Shown here piece after piece: positions 1-10,501 of a stretch of DNA of 64,000 nucleotides. Below the pieces are notes generated by a model. The model did not search any database and had not been told where the DNA came from. It saw only the letters and a list, made by a program, of their open reading frames with translations. Source of the stretch: Bradyrhizobium sp. URHD0069. Its GTDB lineage: Bacteria > Pseudomonadota > Alphaproteobacteria > Rhizobiales > Xanthobacteraceae. Position numbers and translations under genes: made by a program. Numbering within the stretch: the first letter of the stretch is position 1; every line of letters starts with the position of its first letter. The DNA is taken from the NCBI RefSeq assembly GCF_000701345.1, contig NZ_KL370776.1:253321-317320 (forward strand). Reading direction: 5' to 3'.

Positions 1-2568
1 CAGATCGAGCTCAGCTCCGAGCAGATCATGCTGGGCGGGCGTCCGTTGCAAAATCTGGCTGTCGACCTGCGTGTCGACGCCAAATCCTTCACCATCGACC
101 GGCTGGATTTCCGCGCGCCTGGCGCCACCCGAGTGGGCTTGAGCAGCACGAAGGCGCAAGCAGGTCCGTCCGGAGGTTTCACCGGGGCGCTTAGCGTCGA
201 ATCGTCGGACCCGGATGCACTGGTGACGTGGTTGCAGGGTCGTAACGAGATCACCTATCGCAGCCAAAAACCGCTGCGCCTGGCCGGCAATGTCAGTGTG
301 GCTGCCGATCGCATCGCCATCGAAGCGATGAAGGCCGAGATCGATGGCGGTGCCGTGGAAGGGCGCGTTGCGGTCTCCAATTTGCCGGCCAGCGGCGCCT
401 CCCGGATCGAAGCGGAGCTGAAGGCGGAACGTCTCGATCTCGATGCCGCTGGCGCGTTGGTGCGCTCGCTGGCCGGCCCGCAAGCCGAGTGGCCGGCCGA
501 AGTGCGACTGTCGCTGAATATCGATCGTGCCATATCGGCTGGCCAGGAACTGCGTCCGTTCATCGCGAAGCTGGGCTACGGTCCGAAGACGATCTCGCTG
601 GAGCAACTGGAAGTCGGCGAGGCCGGCGGCGTGATGATGGGAGCGGCGGGAAGTTTCGATCGCGTCAATGCAACCGGACGACTGGTGCTGAATTCAAGCG
701 CGGCGTCGCTTGATCAAATCACCGGGCTGATTGCACCCCTTGCGCCGACACTGGCGTCACGGATTAAGTCGATGCAGGTAAGTCCGGGGCTCGCGCACCT
801 CAAGCTGGCGATCGATCTCGACAAGAATTCCGAACACCCCGATCGCGCCAACGCGCGCGCCGTGCTCGACTTCGACGCGCCGCAGCTCAAGGGCGTCGCC
901 ACGATCACCGCAAAGCCCGAGATCGCGGCGATGCGCGGGCTTGATCTCGATGCGCTCCGACGCAGCGAATTTGGCATCGAATCCAAACTGTCTTCGGACA
1001 GCGGCCGTTCATTGGTTGTCCTGCTGGGGCTCGATCGCGCAATCGCTGTGGGCGATGGCCCGGCGCAATTCGAAGGATCGGTCACGGGCGCGTGGCGGGC
1101 GCCGCTGCGGCTGAAAGCCAAGCTGTCGGGAGCTGGACTGGATGCCGAAGCGCAGGGTAGCGCTGAACCGTGGGCCTCGGAACCCAAGGCTAGCGTCAAT
1201 CTTGGCGCGCGCAGCATAAATCTCGCGCCGCTGTTCGATCTCTCCGATGCGCTTGCGCAAAACATCAGTCTGTCGGCGCGGGTGTCGCTGATGGGCAGCA
1301 AGTTGATTTTCGACGACCTGGACAGCGCGATGTCAGGTTCGCGGCTACGCGGGCGCATCGCGTTGACCCTTGACGGCGAAAAGACCATCGAGGGCGAAGT
1401 AGGCCTCGACGCACTTGTCCTCGCGCCGGCATTTGCGCTCGCCATCGGCGCGGCGGGGCAAGACGCGTCGGCACCGCTCGGTTTGGGTTTGTCGAATGGC
1501 TGGCGCGGCCGCATCGTCTTTCAAGCGCTGCGCGGCGCGCTTCCGGGCGGCGGCGAGTTGCGCCCCGTGAGCGGTACCGTCAGAAGCGACGGTCAATCGC
1601 TGACCTTCGAGGCCATCAAGGGCGGAATCGGAGGCGGCGAGGCGACCGCCAATATCGACGCCAAACAGAGCGCGACCGGTATTGCGCTGAATGCGCGTGT
1701 TGAGCTCAGGGGTGTCGATGGCGCGGCGCTTCGTTATCGCAGTCTGACGATGCCCGCCGGTCGCACCTCGATGCAGATGACGCTGGCGAGCCAGGGCCGC
1801 AGCGCATCGGCGCTGACCGGCGCGTTGTCCGGCAGCGGAACACTCACGCTGGAATCCGCCGGAATCCCCGGGCTCAATCCGCGCGCCTTCGACGCTGCGA
1901 TCCGTGCCAGCGACACCGGACAGGCGACCGACGACACGCGGCTGCGGCAGATCATCGAGCCGGTGCTGTCGGCCGGCGCGCTATCGGTCGCATCGGCGCA
2001 AATTCCATTCAGTATCAGGGATGGCCGGCTTCGCATCAGTGCGACCACGCTGAACGCCGAAGGGGCGCGCGCCATCATATCGGGTGGCTACGATATTCCT
2101 GCCGACCAGGCCGACATTCGCGCCAGTCTTGCTTCGACGGTTGCGGGATCCGCGACCAGCCGTCCGGAAATTCAGCTGTTCGCGGTGGGTTCGCCTGACG
2201 CGCTCGATCGCACCGTCGACGTTGCGCCGCTGTCGTCATGGCTGGCGGTGAGGGCGATCGATCGCGAGACCCGCCGGCTGGATTCTCTGGAGCGCGGAGA
2301 TCCGCCGCCAGACCTGCCCGCAGCGATATCGCCGCCGCTTCCGGGCCGCGATCCGCGCCGGCCTCCGTCGAAACCCAAGGTCAGCGCTCCGCATCCACTG
2401 CCCGATCCGTCGCCAAGTCCCAACGCGCCTGTAGTTAGCCAGCAGGTTCCACCGCTGCCGCCGCCAATAGAAGTCCACCCCGCTCCCGGTACGGCGCGGG
2501 CGCCGAAAGCACGGCCGCCTCTCGTGCTGACGCCGCCAACTGCGAGCCCACCGCGACCGGCGTTCTGA
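1..2568 (+). CDS. AsmA-family C-terminal region protein (5'-truncated by window)
   Basis: The reading frame is open from base 1, so the gene begins upstream; the first ATG inside the window (base 28) is unlikely to be the true start. What is visible is a long chain of beta-rich repeats (many 'G..SGTL', 'ISGGYDI', 'LxGRIALT' units), followed by a Pro-rich tail (roughly the last 100 residues) ending 'PPRPAF'. This is typical of alphaproteobacterial AsmA/TamB-like proteins, which are envelope proteins thought to move or organise lipids between inner and outer membrane. The family assignment rests on repeat style and the terminal AsmA-like segment near residues 550-720. A hairpin follows the stop codon. 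Confidence 0.75.
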   Translation, partial: QIELSSEQIMLGGRPLQNLAVDLRVDAKSFTIDRLDFRAPGATRVGLSSTKAQAGPSGGFTGALSVESSDPDALVTWLQGRNEITYRSQKPLRLAGNVSVAADRIAIEAMKAEIDGGAVEGRVAVSNLPASGASRIEAELKAERLDLDAAGALVRSLAGPQAEWPAEVRLSLNIDRAISAGQELRPFIAKLGYGPKTISLEQLEVGEAGGVMMGAAGSFDRVNATGRLVLNSSAASLDQITGLIAPLAPTLASRIKSMQVSPGLAHLKLAIDLDKNSEHPDRANARAVLDFDAPQLKGVATITAKPEIAAMRGLDLDALRRSEFGIESKLSSDSGRSLVVLLGLDRAIAVGDGPAQFEGSVTGAWRAPLRLKAKLSGAGLDAEAQGSAEPWASEPKASVNLGARSINLAPLFDLSDALAQNISLSARVSLMGSKLIFDDLDSAMSGSRLRGRIALTLDGEKTIEGEVGLDALVLAPAFALAIGAAGQDASAPLGLGLSNGWRGRIVFQALRGALPGGGELRPVSGTVRSDGQSLTFEAIKGGIGGGEATANIDAKQSATGIALNARVELRGVDGAALRYRSLTMPAGRTSMQMTLASQGRSASALTGALSGSGTLTLESAGIPGLNPRAFDAAIRASDTGQATDDTRLRQIIEPVLSAGALSVASAQIPFSIRDGRLRISATTLNAEGARAIISGGYDIPADQADIRASLASTVAGSATSRPEIQLFAVGSPDALDRTVDVAPLSSWLAVRAIDRETRRLDSLERGDPPPDLPAAISPPLPGRDPRRPPSKPKVSAPHPLPDPSPSPNAPVVSQQVPPLPPPIEVHPAPGTARAPKARPPLVLTPPTASPPRPAF

Positions 2569-2618
2569 GGACCGGCGTCGCCCGAGACATTCCCCCGGGA
2601 ATTTCAGTGCCGAAGAAT

Positions 2619-2642
2619 AACCGCGATCGCATAATCGCGGTT
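2619..2642 (+). terminator. Hairpin after the AsmA-like gene
   Basis: Perfect 9-bp inverted repeat AACCGCGAT / ATCGCGGTT with a 6-nt loop, 50 bases after the stop. Only a short T run follows, so it is a weak intrinsic terminator or a 3' stabiliser. Confidence 0.45.
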
Positions 2643-2815
2643 TCAACTTGAGTTGATACGTTCATCACCTGATTGCCGACGCGCTCTGCGAGGATCTATG
2701 ACCGCAACGATTATGCTATGCGGTAAGCGCGCCTTGATGGTCGTGGCCCGCCAACGATCCTGTTCTGCTCATCTCCGGACCAGTCAACACGATCCATGCA
2801 TAAGCGGCCTGGCGG

Positions 2816-3070
2816 TTAGCCCTGCGGTTTTGAATCCGATGATGCGGCTGTCGCGGCGCGGGTCCGAAAATAATCCAGCACGAACAGGCGAATGGCGGAA
2901 GACAGATTGCCTTGCTGGCGATTGCTGTCGATCTCACCGACCAGCTCGGACAGCGTCATGTCACGCATGCCCGAAATTTCCTTCATGCCGTTCCAGAATG
3001 CCTCTTCGAGGCTGACGCTGGTCTTGTGGCCCCCAACCACGATCGAGCGCTTCACGACAGGCGATTTCAT
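2816..3070 (-). CDS. Ribbon-helix-helix domain protein
   Basis: An 84-residue protein. The N-terminal strand 'KRSIVVGGHKTSVSLEEAFW' followed by two helices matches the RHH_4-type domain common in alphaproteobacteria; such proteins are small DNA-binding or partner-binding regulators. It overlaps the end of the DUF4169 gene by 4 bases (ATGA), so the two are translationally coupled. Its target is unknown. Confidence 0.75.
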   Translation of the reverse strand: MKSPVVKRSIVVGGHKTSVSLEEAFWNGMKEISGMRDMTLSELVGEIDSNRQQGNLSSAIRLFVLDYFRTRAATAASSDSKPQG

Positions 3071-3255
3071 GACGCGTCCTCGCCATCGATGCGATGCTGG
3101 TCCAGCAAGTCGTTCCCACGCTTCGAGCGTTTTTCGTCGAGAACGCGCTCGCTTTTAGTCCGGCCGAACCGCGCCCGGTTGGCATCGGCCTGTTTCGCCG
3201 ACTGCTCCCGCTCGGTACGTTTCCTAAACCGTTTCAGGTTGACCACGTCCCCCAT
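3067..3255 (-). CDS. DUF4169 family small basic protein
   Basis: About 62 residues, start taken at MGDVVNLKRF; an upstream in-frame start at 3288 is less likely. The opening 'VVNLKRFRKR' and the Lys/Arg-rich helical body are the hallmarks of DUF4169, a family of unknown function that commonly sits between fumC and an RHH protein in Rhizobiales. The order here (fumC, DUF4169, RHH, all minus strand) agrees with that. Confidence 0.8.
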   Translation of the reverse strand: MGDVVNLKRFRKRTEREQSAKQADANRARFGRTKSERVLDEKRSKRGNDLLDQHRIDGEDAS

Positions 3256-3523
3256 GCTTGCCTCCATCATCCAACCAATGGAGGGCATGCGATATTTTTT
3301 CGGAGGGGTGAGTGGTCGCCCGTGGCAAGCTCGCTCATCATCCAGAAGTCCCCGTCATCGTCCTCTGTAGCATCAAAAAACATGCTCCGCTCTGCGAAAG
3401 CAAAATATTTGTGCTCTACCGCGCCGCGGCGCAACGCCGATAGCTGAGCGGCCTCAATCTTTAGGCGCTATGGCCTATAATTATTTTCTGCCCGCATAAT
3501 TTCCCGGTTTCGTGGTGCTGTGA

Positions 3524-4948
<1,425 letters not shown>

Positions 4949-5037
4949 GTCCGTTGCGCGAGACCGTTCGTTCGGAGCCAGCTCACGGCTGGTTCCGCGC
5001 GACGGGACGTTCATTCTACAAGGATCACTTGCGCGGA

Positions 5038-5547
5038 CTATTTCTTGCGGAAGCGATCCAGCCGCACGACTTCTGCGCCCTCGCTCGGTTTCGCCGGTTC
5101 ATCCGGAGTTTCGGCGGCGGGTGCGGGAACCGTGTCGGCTGATGGGGCGGGGACAGCTGGAAGGCTTGCCGCCGGGGCCTCGATCGCGGCGTCGGACGGC
5201 TCGAACTGCAACCCGAATTGTACCGAGGGGTCGAAGAAGCTCTTGATGGCATTGAACGGAACCACCAGGCGCTCGGGAATGCCGCCGAATGACAGGCCGA
5301 CTTCAAAACGATCCTCGGTCACCACCAGATCCCAGAACTGGTGCTGCAGGATGACCGTCATTTCTTCCGGGTATTGCGCCAGTAGCCGCGGGGAAAGCTT
5401 CACGCCCTCCGCGTTCGACAGAAAGGTGATGAAGAAATGATGCTCCCCGGGCAGGCCGTGCTCGGCGGCATCGGCAAGGACGCGGCGCAGCACTCCGCGC
5501 AGGGCGTCGCGCGCCAGCAGGTCGTATCGGATATGATCGGTCGCCAT
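5038..5547 (-). CDS. sspB: SspB-like ClpXP adaptor protein (alphaproteobacterial type)
   Basis: A 169-residue protein, start at [11 protein letters not shown] with AGGA about 8 bases upstream; an in-frame ATG at 5583 gives an unlikely extension. The core '[11 protein letters not shown]', '[26 protein letters not shown]', '[35 protein letters not shown]' is the SspB fold that docks ssrA-tagged substrates. The acidic/Ala-Pro linker and basic C-terminal tail '[11 protein letters not shown]' correspond to the ClpX-binding peptide position. The tmRNA gene that makes the tag lies immediately upstream on the same strand. Confidence 0.88.
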   Translation of the reverse strand: MATDHIRYDLLARDALRGVLRRVLADAAEHGLPGEHHFFITFLSNAEGVKLSPRLLAQYPEEMTVILQHQFWDLVVTEDRFEVGLSFGGIPERLVVPFNAIKSFFDPSVQFGLQFEPSDAAIEAPAASLPAVPAPSADTVPAPAAETPDEPAKPSEGAEVVRLDRFRKK

Positions 5548-5687
5548 TATCGGTCCTGTCGCGTTCAAATGCTGCCGGCGCATCGCGGCGGCGTCGGTCC
5601 CCCGACTCGCTCATTTTCCCTATGCTACTCCGGCGACGCGCCGAGGTCAGCAGGCGTTCCCGTTGGTGGCGGAAATTCCGGCAAAGG

Positions 5688-5721
5688 CTGGCTATAAGGA
5701 AAATCTGGCTATAAGGAAAAT
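5688..5721. repeat. 17-bp perfect tandem direct repeat between ssrA and sspB
   Basis: The unit CTGGCTATAAGGAAAAT occurs twice with no spacer. It starts right after the end of the tmRNA coding piece and lies 140 bases upstream of the sspB start. On the minus strand each unit contains TTATAG, which could act as a -10-like element. Function unknown. Confidence 0.85.
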
Positions 5722-5723
5722 GA

Positions 5724-6042
5724 AGTGGAGGCTTCTGTTGCCAGGTGCCTCCGAACCCCGCCTAGCGGAGCTTAACCCACTAGGACTTTAGACTTGGTCT
5801 TTCAAACCGCTTACGCGGCCTGAGCAACCGGAGCATAGTTGTCGTTTGCAACTATTGCATAGCCCGATAACGGCGGAACAATACCGGGAAAAAACACGCC
5901 CTTTACGCCCTCGTCGATCCTGTTTCGCCCCCGCCGAAACCCGCGCATCTTGCGGCGGGCTTGGGTGGAGGCGCCGGGTGCTGCCCCCGGGTCCGAATGG
6001 TTTATTGCGACGGCACTTTATTTCCATAGCCGGCGAACCGGC
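5724..6042 (-). ncRNA. ssrA: Circularly permuted two-piece tmRNA
   Basis: Rescues stalled ribosomes by adding a degradation tag. Read on the minus strand, the acceptor piece comes first (about 6042 to 5964), ends with 3' strand CGCCTCC plus discriminator A and CC (5973-5964), and has a T-arm stem CCGGG/CCCGG with loop GGCAGCA. After a 31-nt intervening segment (5963-5933) the coding piece begins with GGGGGCG (5932-5926), which pairs with CGCCTCC to form a 7-bp acceptor stem with a G3-U wobble, the alanine identity element. The tag reading frame (5849-5811) encodes ANDNYAPVAQAA then TAA. The coding piece closes with a GGAGGC/GCCTCC stem (5752-5727). A TATATT -10-like box lies at 6054-6049; no good -35 is seen. 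Exact ends are inferred. Confidence 0.93.
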
Positions 6043-6231
6043 ACTCCTAATATAGGGTGCAAAATTTGAGAAAAATAGAGCCCCTGCGGGGGCTTCCGCC
6101 GCAAAAACGCTGGCGGCGTCGGTTTCAAACAAGGGCGGGACGTGCCGAGTTGGGTGGCCCTGATGATGCCAGCTGATTCGCTGACGGCTGCCATTGCGCC
6201 GCCGGGGATTGTTTGGGTTTTGCTGGCCTTA

Positions 6232-6275
6232 TTTGACGAAAATCGCTAGCAAGTTTGACGAAAACCGCTAGCAAG
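6232..6275. repeat. 22-bp tandem direct repeat upstream of tctB
   Basis: Two head-to-tail copies differing at one base (TTTGACGAAAAt/cCGCTAGC core) end 74 bases before the tctB start. Each unit contains TTTGAC and the palindrome GCTAGC. The position fits an operator or activator site for the tct operon, but no regulator is encoded next to it. Confidence 0.8.
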
Positions 6276-6349
6276 GTCCTTCGGGGGGACTGCATCAGCC
6301 GCTATCCAAACAGAATGGGCGAAAAGCCCTGTGCGTGGGAGAGAAATCG

Positions 6350-6850
6350 ATGAGTGATACGCCGAGCCATCGGCCGGTCGAATCCATGTTGCCGAAATGG
6401 GTCCGCGGTCCGCAGGATTTTGTCGGCGGAGTAGCGCTTATTGCCATCGCGCTATTCGCCTTGTGGGCATCGAGCGACCTTCAGGGTACGCGTGGATTTT
6501 CGTTCGGGGCTGGAACAGCGCCTCGCATGTTTGCGTTTTTGTTGCTTGGGCTTGGCATAGCGGTGATGCTGGTCGGTGTTTTGACCGAAGGCGCTCACCT
6601 GGCGACCTACGCGTGGCGAGGTCCGCTTTTCGTTTCGCTCGGCATTCTTTCGTTTGCCCTCACGATCCGCCCGCTGGGTCTGGTGATTTCGGCATTCGCC
6701 AGCTTTCTGATCTCAGCGCTTGGCACCCCGGAAACCAGGTGGAAGGAAACCATCATCGTCGGAATTTGCCTGACCGCCGGCTGCAGTCTGCTTTTCCCTT
6801 ATGCGCTGGGGCTGCCGCTGCAGCTCTTCCCGCGTTTCCTGCTTCAGTGA
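6350..6850 (+). CDS. tctB: Tripartite tricarboxylate transporter small membrane subunit TctB
   Basis: A 166-residue four-helix membrane protein: 'FVGGVALIAIALFALWA', 'FAFLLLGLGIAVMLVGVL', 'PLFVSLGILSFALTIRPLGLVISAFASFLISAL' and 'IIVGICLTAGCSLLFPYALGLPLQLFPRFL'. The start ATG follows the purine run GGGAGAGA; an in-frame start at 6335 is possible. TctB is the small integral partner of TctA in the substrate-binding-protein-dependent secondary carrier family. It begins a tctB-tctA-tctC cluster, with 7 bases to tctA. Confidence 0.9.
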   Translation: MSDTPSHRPVESMLPKWVRGPQDFVGGVALIAIALFALWASSDLQGTRGFSFGAGTAPRMFAFLLLGLGIAVMLVGVLTEGAHLATYAWRGPLFVSLGILSFALTIRPLGLVISAFASFLISALGTPETRWKETIIVGICLTAGCSLLFPYALGLPLQLFPRFLLQ

Positions 6851-6857
6851 GGGCGTA

Positions 6858-8423
6858 ATGGCCGATCTTTTTTCCAATCTCGGGCTCGGCTTCAGTGTCG
6901 TGTTCCAGTTCGTGTCGTGGTCGCCGTCGTGGCTCGGCGGCTTCGCCATTCCGATCCCGGTTAACATATTGCTGTGTCTGCTGGGTGCGCTGGTCGGAAC
7001 GCTGGTCGGCGTGCTGCCGGGCATCGGCACGATCGCCACCGTCGCCATGCTGCTGCCGATAACCTTCGGTCTGCCGCCGATCGGTGCGCTGATCATGCTC
7101 GCGGGCATTTACTACGGCGCGCAATATGGTGGTTCGACCACGTCGATCCTGGTCAATATTCCCGGTGAAGCGGGTTCGGTGGTCACCACGCTCGATGGCT
7201 TTCAGATGGCGAAGCAGGGTCGTGCCGGTCCGGCGCTCGCCATCGCCGCGATCGGATCGTTCTTCGCCGGCTGTGTCGCGACCGTGCTGATCGCGGTGCT
7301 CGGCGCGCCGCTGACCAAGCTCGCGCTGGCGTTTGGTCCCGCCGAGTATTTCTCGCTGATGGTGCTCGGTTTGATATTCGCGGTCGTTCTCGCGAAAGGA
7401 TCGATATTGAAGGCGATCGCGATGATCGTTTTCGGTCTGCTGCTGTCGATGGTCGGGTCTGATATCGAGACCGGCGCATCCCGTATGGCATTCAACATTC
7501 CCGAACTGGCCGATGGTCTCGGTTTCGCGACCGTGGCGATGGGCGTGTTCGGGTTTGCCGAAATCATCCGCAACCTCGACGCCGGCGCGGAAATGGACCG
7601 CCAGCTCGTACAGGAAAAAGTCACCGGATTGATGCCGACCAAAAAGGACATGATCGACTCCGCGCCGGCCATCGCCCGCGGCACGATCCTGGGATCGATC
7701 CTCGGCATTCTGCCGGGAGGCGGCGCGGTCATCGCGTCGTTTGCGGCCTATACTCTCGAGAAAAAGGTGTCCAAGAATCCATCGCGCTTCGGCCGCGGTG
7801 CGATCGAAGGCGTCGCCGCACCGGAAAGCGCCAATAACGCAGCGGCGCAGACCTCGTTCATCCCGCTCCTGACGCTGGGCATTCCGCCCAATGCGGTGAT
7901 GGCGCTGATGGTCGGCGCAATGACCATTCACGGCATCGTGCCGGGACCGCAGGTGATGCAGAAACAGCCCGAGTTGGTGTGGGGCATGATCGCATCGATG
8001 TGGGTCGGCAATCTGATGCTGATCATCATCAATCTGCCAATGGTCGGCATCTGGGTGCGGCTGCTGCGGGTGCCGTATCGACTGCTGTTTCCGTCGATCG
8101 TGGTTTTTTGCGCCATCGGGATCTATTCCCTCAACAATGCTCCGACCGATGTCATGCTCGCCGGTGCGTTCGGTCTGGTAGGCTATTGGCTGATCAAGCA
8201 TGATTTTGAACCGGCACCGCTGCTGCTCGGCATGGTGCTCGGCCCGCTGATGGAAGAGAATCTAAGGCGCGCGCTGCTGATTTCGCGCGGCGATTGGTCG
8301 GTCTTTGTTACCCGTCCGCTGTCAGCGGCGTTGATGGCTGTTGCGGCGGCCCTTCTGGTGCTCGCGGTGCTGCCGGCGCTGCGCAAAAAACGCGACGAGG
8401 TGTTCGTGGAGTCCGAGAACTAA
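6858..8423 (+). CDS. tctA: Tripartite tricarboxylate transporter large permease TctA
   Basis: About 521 residues with 10-12 predicted membrane helices. Family hallmarks are 'GVLPGIGTIATVAMLLPITFGLPPIGALIMLAGIYYGAQYGGSTTSIL' near the N terminus and the mirrored 'GSILGILPGGGAVIASFAAYTLEKKVSKNP' mid-protein, followed by 'EGVAAPESANNAAAQTSFIPLLTLGIPPNAVMALM'. It is the channel-forming subunit for carboxylate uptake driven by an ion gradient. The start is MADLF, 7 bases after tctB. Confidence 0.94.
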   Translation: MADLFSNLGLGFSVVFQFVSWSPSWLGGFAIPIPVNILLCLLGALVGTLVGVLPGIGTIATVAMLLPITFGLPPIGALIMLAGIYYGAQYGGSTTSILVNIPGEAGSVVTTLDGFQMAKQGRAGPALAIAAIGSFFAGCVATVLIAVLGAPLTKLALAFGPAEYFSLMVLGLIFAVVLAKGSILKAIAMIVFGLLLSMVGSDIETGASRMAFNIPELADGLGFATVAMGVFGFAEIIRNLDAGAEMDRQLVQEKVTGLMPTKKDMIDSAPAIARGTILGSILGILPGGGAVIASFAAYTLEKKVSKNPSRFGRGAIEGVAAPESANNAAAQTSFIPLLTLGIPPNAVMALMVGAMTIHGIVPGPQVMQKQPELVWGMIASMWVGNLMLIIINLPMVGIWVRLLRVPYRLLFPSIVVFCAIGIYSLNNAPTDVMLAGAFGLVGYWLIKHDFEPAPLLLGMVLGPLMEENLRRALLISRGDWSVFVTRPLSAALMAVAAALLVLAVLPALRKKRDEVFVESEN

Positions 8424-8442
8424 CCTGCGTCGGTGCGCCGCA

Positions 8443-8467
8443 TCCCGAAGTCGAATCGACTTCGGGA
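8443..8467. promoter_or_regulatory. 25-base near-perfect palindrome between tctA and tctC
   Basis: Arms TCCCGAAGTCGA and TCGACTTCGGGA flank a single A. There is no T run, so this is more likely an RNA hairpin that stabilises or separates the upstream permease message from the more abundant binding-protein message than a full terminator. A protein-binding site is the alternative. Confidence 0.6.
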
Positions 8468-8543
8468 ACTGACGTGTATTGTGTATGACGCAAATGTCGG
8501 CCGGTTGTGGCGGCGTTTGCACAACGGGCCTGGGAGAAATCTG

Positions 8544-9530
8544 ATGAAATTGTACAGTCGCATGCTTGTGGGCGGCGCTTTGGCGGCCGCGGTCGGTCTC
8601 AGTGCGATTGCCGCGCACGCCCAGGCTGAAACCTATCCGACACGCACCATCACGATGATCGTGCCGTTTGCGGCGGGCGGTCCGACCGACGTCATCTCGC
8701 GCATTGTCACCGGACATATGGCGCAGACGCTTGGACAGACCATTGTCATCGAGAACGTGGTCGGCGCTGGCGGCACCACCGCCAGCGCTCGCGCCGCGCG
8801 TGCCGCCAATGACGGATATACGCTGATCACGGGGCATATGGGTACCCACGCGGCATCGGTTCCGCTTTACCCCAGCCTTGCCTACCATCCGCAAAAGGAT
8901 TTCGAGCCGGTCTCTCTTCTGGCCGGCACGCCGATCCTGATCCTGGCGCGCAAGGATTTTCCGCCGAAAGATTTGAAGGAATTCGTCACTTACGTGAAAG
9001 CCAATGTCGAGAAGGTCAACGCGGCGCATGCCGGAGTCGGCTCGGTCTCGCATGTCTCGTGCCAATTGCTGAATTCGATTCTCGATATCAAACCGACCGG
9101 CGTTCCGTTTAATGGAACCGGGCCCGCCATGAATGCGCTGGTCGGCGGTCAGGTCGACTATATGTGCGACCAGATCGTCAACGCCGTTCCGCAAATCAAC
9201 GGCGGCACCATCAAGGCCTACGCCATCGCAACGCCCGAGCGCAATCCATCCTTGCCTGGCGTCCCGACTACCGCGGAGGCCGGCCTGCCGGCTTTCCAAG
9301 CCCAGGCATGGAACGCGATTTTCGCGCCGAAGGGAACACCGGCGCCCATCATCGCCAAGCTTAATGCCGCAGCCGTCAAGGCGCTGGACGATGAAGGTGT
9401 TCGCAAACGCCTGCTTGATCTCGGCAGCGTGATCCCGGCGGCGGGGCAGCGCACCCCGGAGGCGCTGGCAGCGCTCGTCAAAGGTGAAATCGAAAAGTGG
9501 ACGCCGGTTCTCAAGCCTGCGACGAATTGA
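8544..9530 (+). CDS. tctC: Tripartite tricarboxylate transporter substrate-binding protein (Bug/TctC family)
   Basis: A 328-residue periplasmic protein with a signal peptide (MKLYSRMLVGGALAAAVGLSAIAAHAQA). Mature-protein motifs 'YPTRTITMIVPFAAGGPTDVISRIV', 'VIENVVGAGGTTASARAARAANDGYTLITGHMGTHA' and 'VPFNGTGPAMNALVGGQVDYMCDQ' are the two ligand-binding loops of the Bug family. The start is chosen by RBS (GGGAGAA) and signal peptide; an upstream in-frame start at 8433 is rejected. The ligand is probably a small carboxylate, but cannot be read from sequence. Confidence 0.93.
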   Translation: MKLYSRMLVGGALAAAVGLSAIAAHAQAETYPTRTITMIVPFAAGGPTDVISRIVTGHMAQTLGQTIVIENVVGAGGTTASARAARAANDGYTLITGHMGTHAASVPLYPSLAYHPQKDFEPVSLLAGTPILILARKDFPPKDLKEFVTYVKANVEKVNAAHAGVGSVSHVSCQLLNSILDIKPTGVPFNGTGPAMNALVGGQVDYMCDQIVNAVPQINGGTIKAYAIATPERNPSLPGVPTTAEAGLPAFQAQAWNAIFAPKGTPAPIIAKLNAAAVKALDDEGVRKRLLDLGSVIPAAGQRTPEALAALVKGEIEKWTPVLKPATN

Positions 9531-9551
9531 TTTCGTTAGGCGAAACCGGTT

Positions 9552-9578
9552 GAGGAAGGGCAGAACACGCCCTTCCTC
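9552..9578 (+). terminator. Hairpin terminator after tctC
   Basis: Perfect 10-bp stem GAGGAAGGGC / GCCCTTCCTC with a 7-nt loop, 21 bases after the tctC stop, followed by a weak CCTTG tail. Confidence 0.6.
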
Positions 9579-9706
9579 CCTTGCCGTTTGTGAGCCGGAT
9601 GCTCATTTTTCCGGGTATAGTCGATAGGTCTGGCCGAATCGCCGCTATCGAACGGCTGTCGCGGCCGCTAAAATTCGCCTTCTCGCAGGGCTCATAACTT
9701 AACGCC

Positions 9707-10501
9707 ATGAATCAGTATCACGATCTGCTCGAACGGATCCTCGCTGACGGCGCGGAGAAGCACGACCGCACCGGCACCGGCACGTTGTCGATCTTCGGCC
9801 ATCAGATGCGCTTCAATCTGGCCGCCGGCTTCCCGATGTTGACCACCAAGAAGCTGCCGCTGAAATCGATCGTGCATGAATTGCTGTGGTTTCTGGCCGG
9901 CGATACCAACGTCAAATATCTCAGGGAGCACGGCGTTTCGATCTGGGACGAATGGGCCGACGCCAACGGCGATCTCGGTCCGGTCTATGGATCGCAGTGG
10001 CGATCCTGGCCGGCGCCGGATGGACGCAGCATCGACCAGATCTCCAACGTCATCGACATGATCCGGCGCAATCCGGATTCGCGACGCCTGATCGTGAGCG
10101 CGTGGAATCCGGCCGACGTCGACAAGATGGCGCTGCCGCCGTGTCATTGCCTGTTTCAGTTCTATGTCGCAGGCGGCAAATTGTCGTGCCAGCTCTACCA
10201 GCGTTCGGCCGACGTGTTTCTCGGCGTACCCTTCAACATTGCCTCGTACGCGTTGCTGACGATGATGGTGGCGCAGGTGACGGGCCTGAAGCCCGGCGAC
10301 TTCGTTCACTCGCTTGGCGATGCCCACCTTTATTCAAACCATCTCGATCAGGCCCGGCTGCAACTGACGCGCCCGACGCGGCCGCTGCCGACCATGACGA
10401 TCAATCCGGATGTGAAGGATATCTTCAAGTTCCGCTATGAAGACTTCGTGCTCAAAGGCTACGACCCGCACCCGCACATCAAGGCCGAGGTCGCGGTGTG
10501 A
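9707..10501 (+). CDS. thyA: Thymidylate synthase
   Basis: Methylates dUMP to dTMP using methylene-tetrahydrofolate, producing dihydrofolate. It is 264 residues, the same length as E. coli ThyA, and the nucleophile lies in '[11 protein letters not shown]' with Cys146 at the E. coli position. Other signatures are '[19 protein letters not shown]', '[11 protein letters not shown]' and the C terminus ending in 'AEVAV'. Its stop overlaps the folA GTG start (GTGTGA), so the dTMP cycle enzymes are coupled. Confidence 0.98.
   Translation: MNQYHDLLERILADGAEKHDRTGTGTLSIFGHQMRFNLAAGFPMLTTKKLPLKSIVHELLWFLAGDTNVKYLREHGVSIWDEWADANGDLGPVYGSQWRSWPAPDGRSIDQISNVIDMIRRNPDSRRLIVSAWNPADVDKMALPPCHCLFQFYVAGGKLSCQLYQRSADVFLGVPFNIASYALLTMMVAQVTGLKPGDFVHSLGDAHLYSNHLDQARLQLTRPTRPLPTMTINPDVKDIFKFRYEDFVLKGYDPHPHIKAEVAV

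Noticed and set aside
5788-6132. 114-codon reverse frame
   Set aside because: It runs through the tmRNA gene and is out of frame with the tag.
6753-8201. 482-codon reverse frame across tctB/tctA
   Set aside because: Antisense shadow rich in His/Arg/Asp; no domain and no ribosome-binding site.
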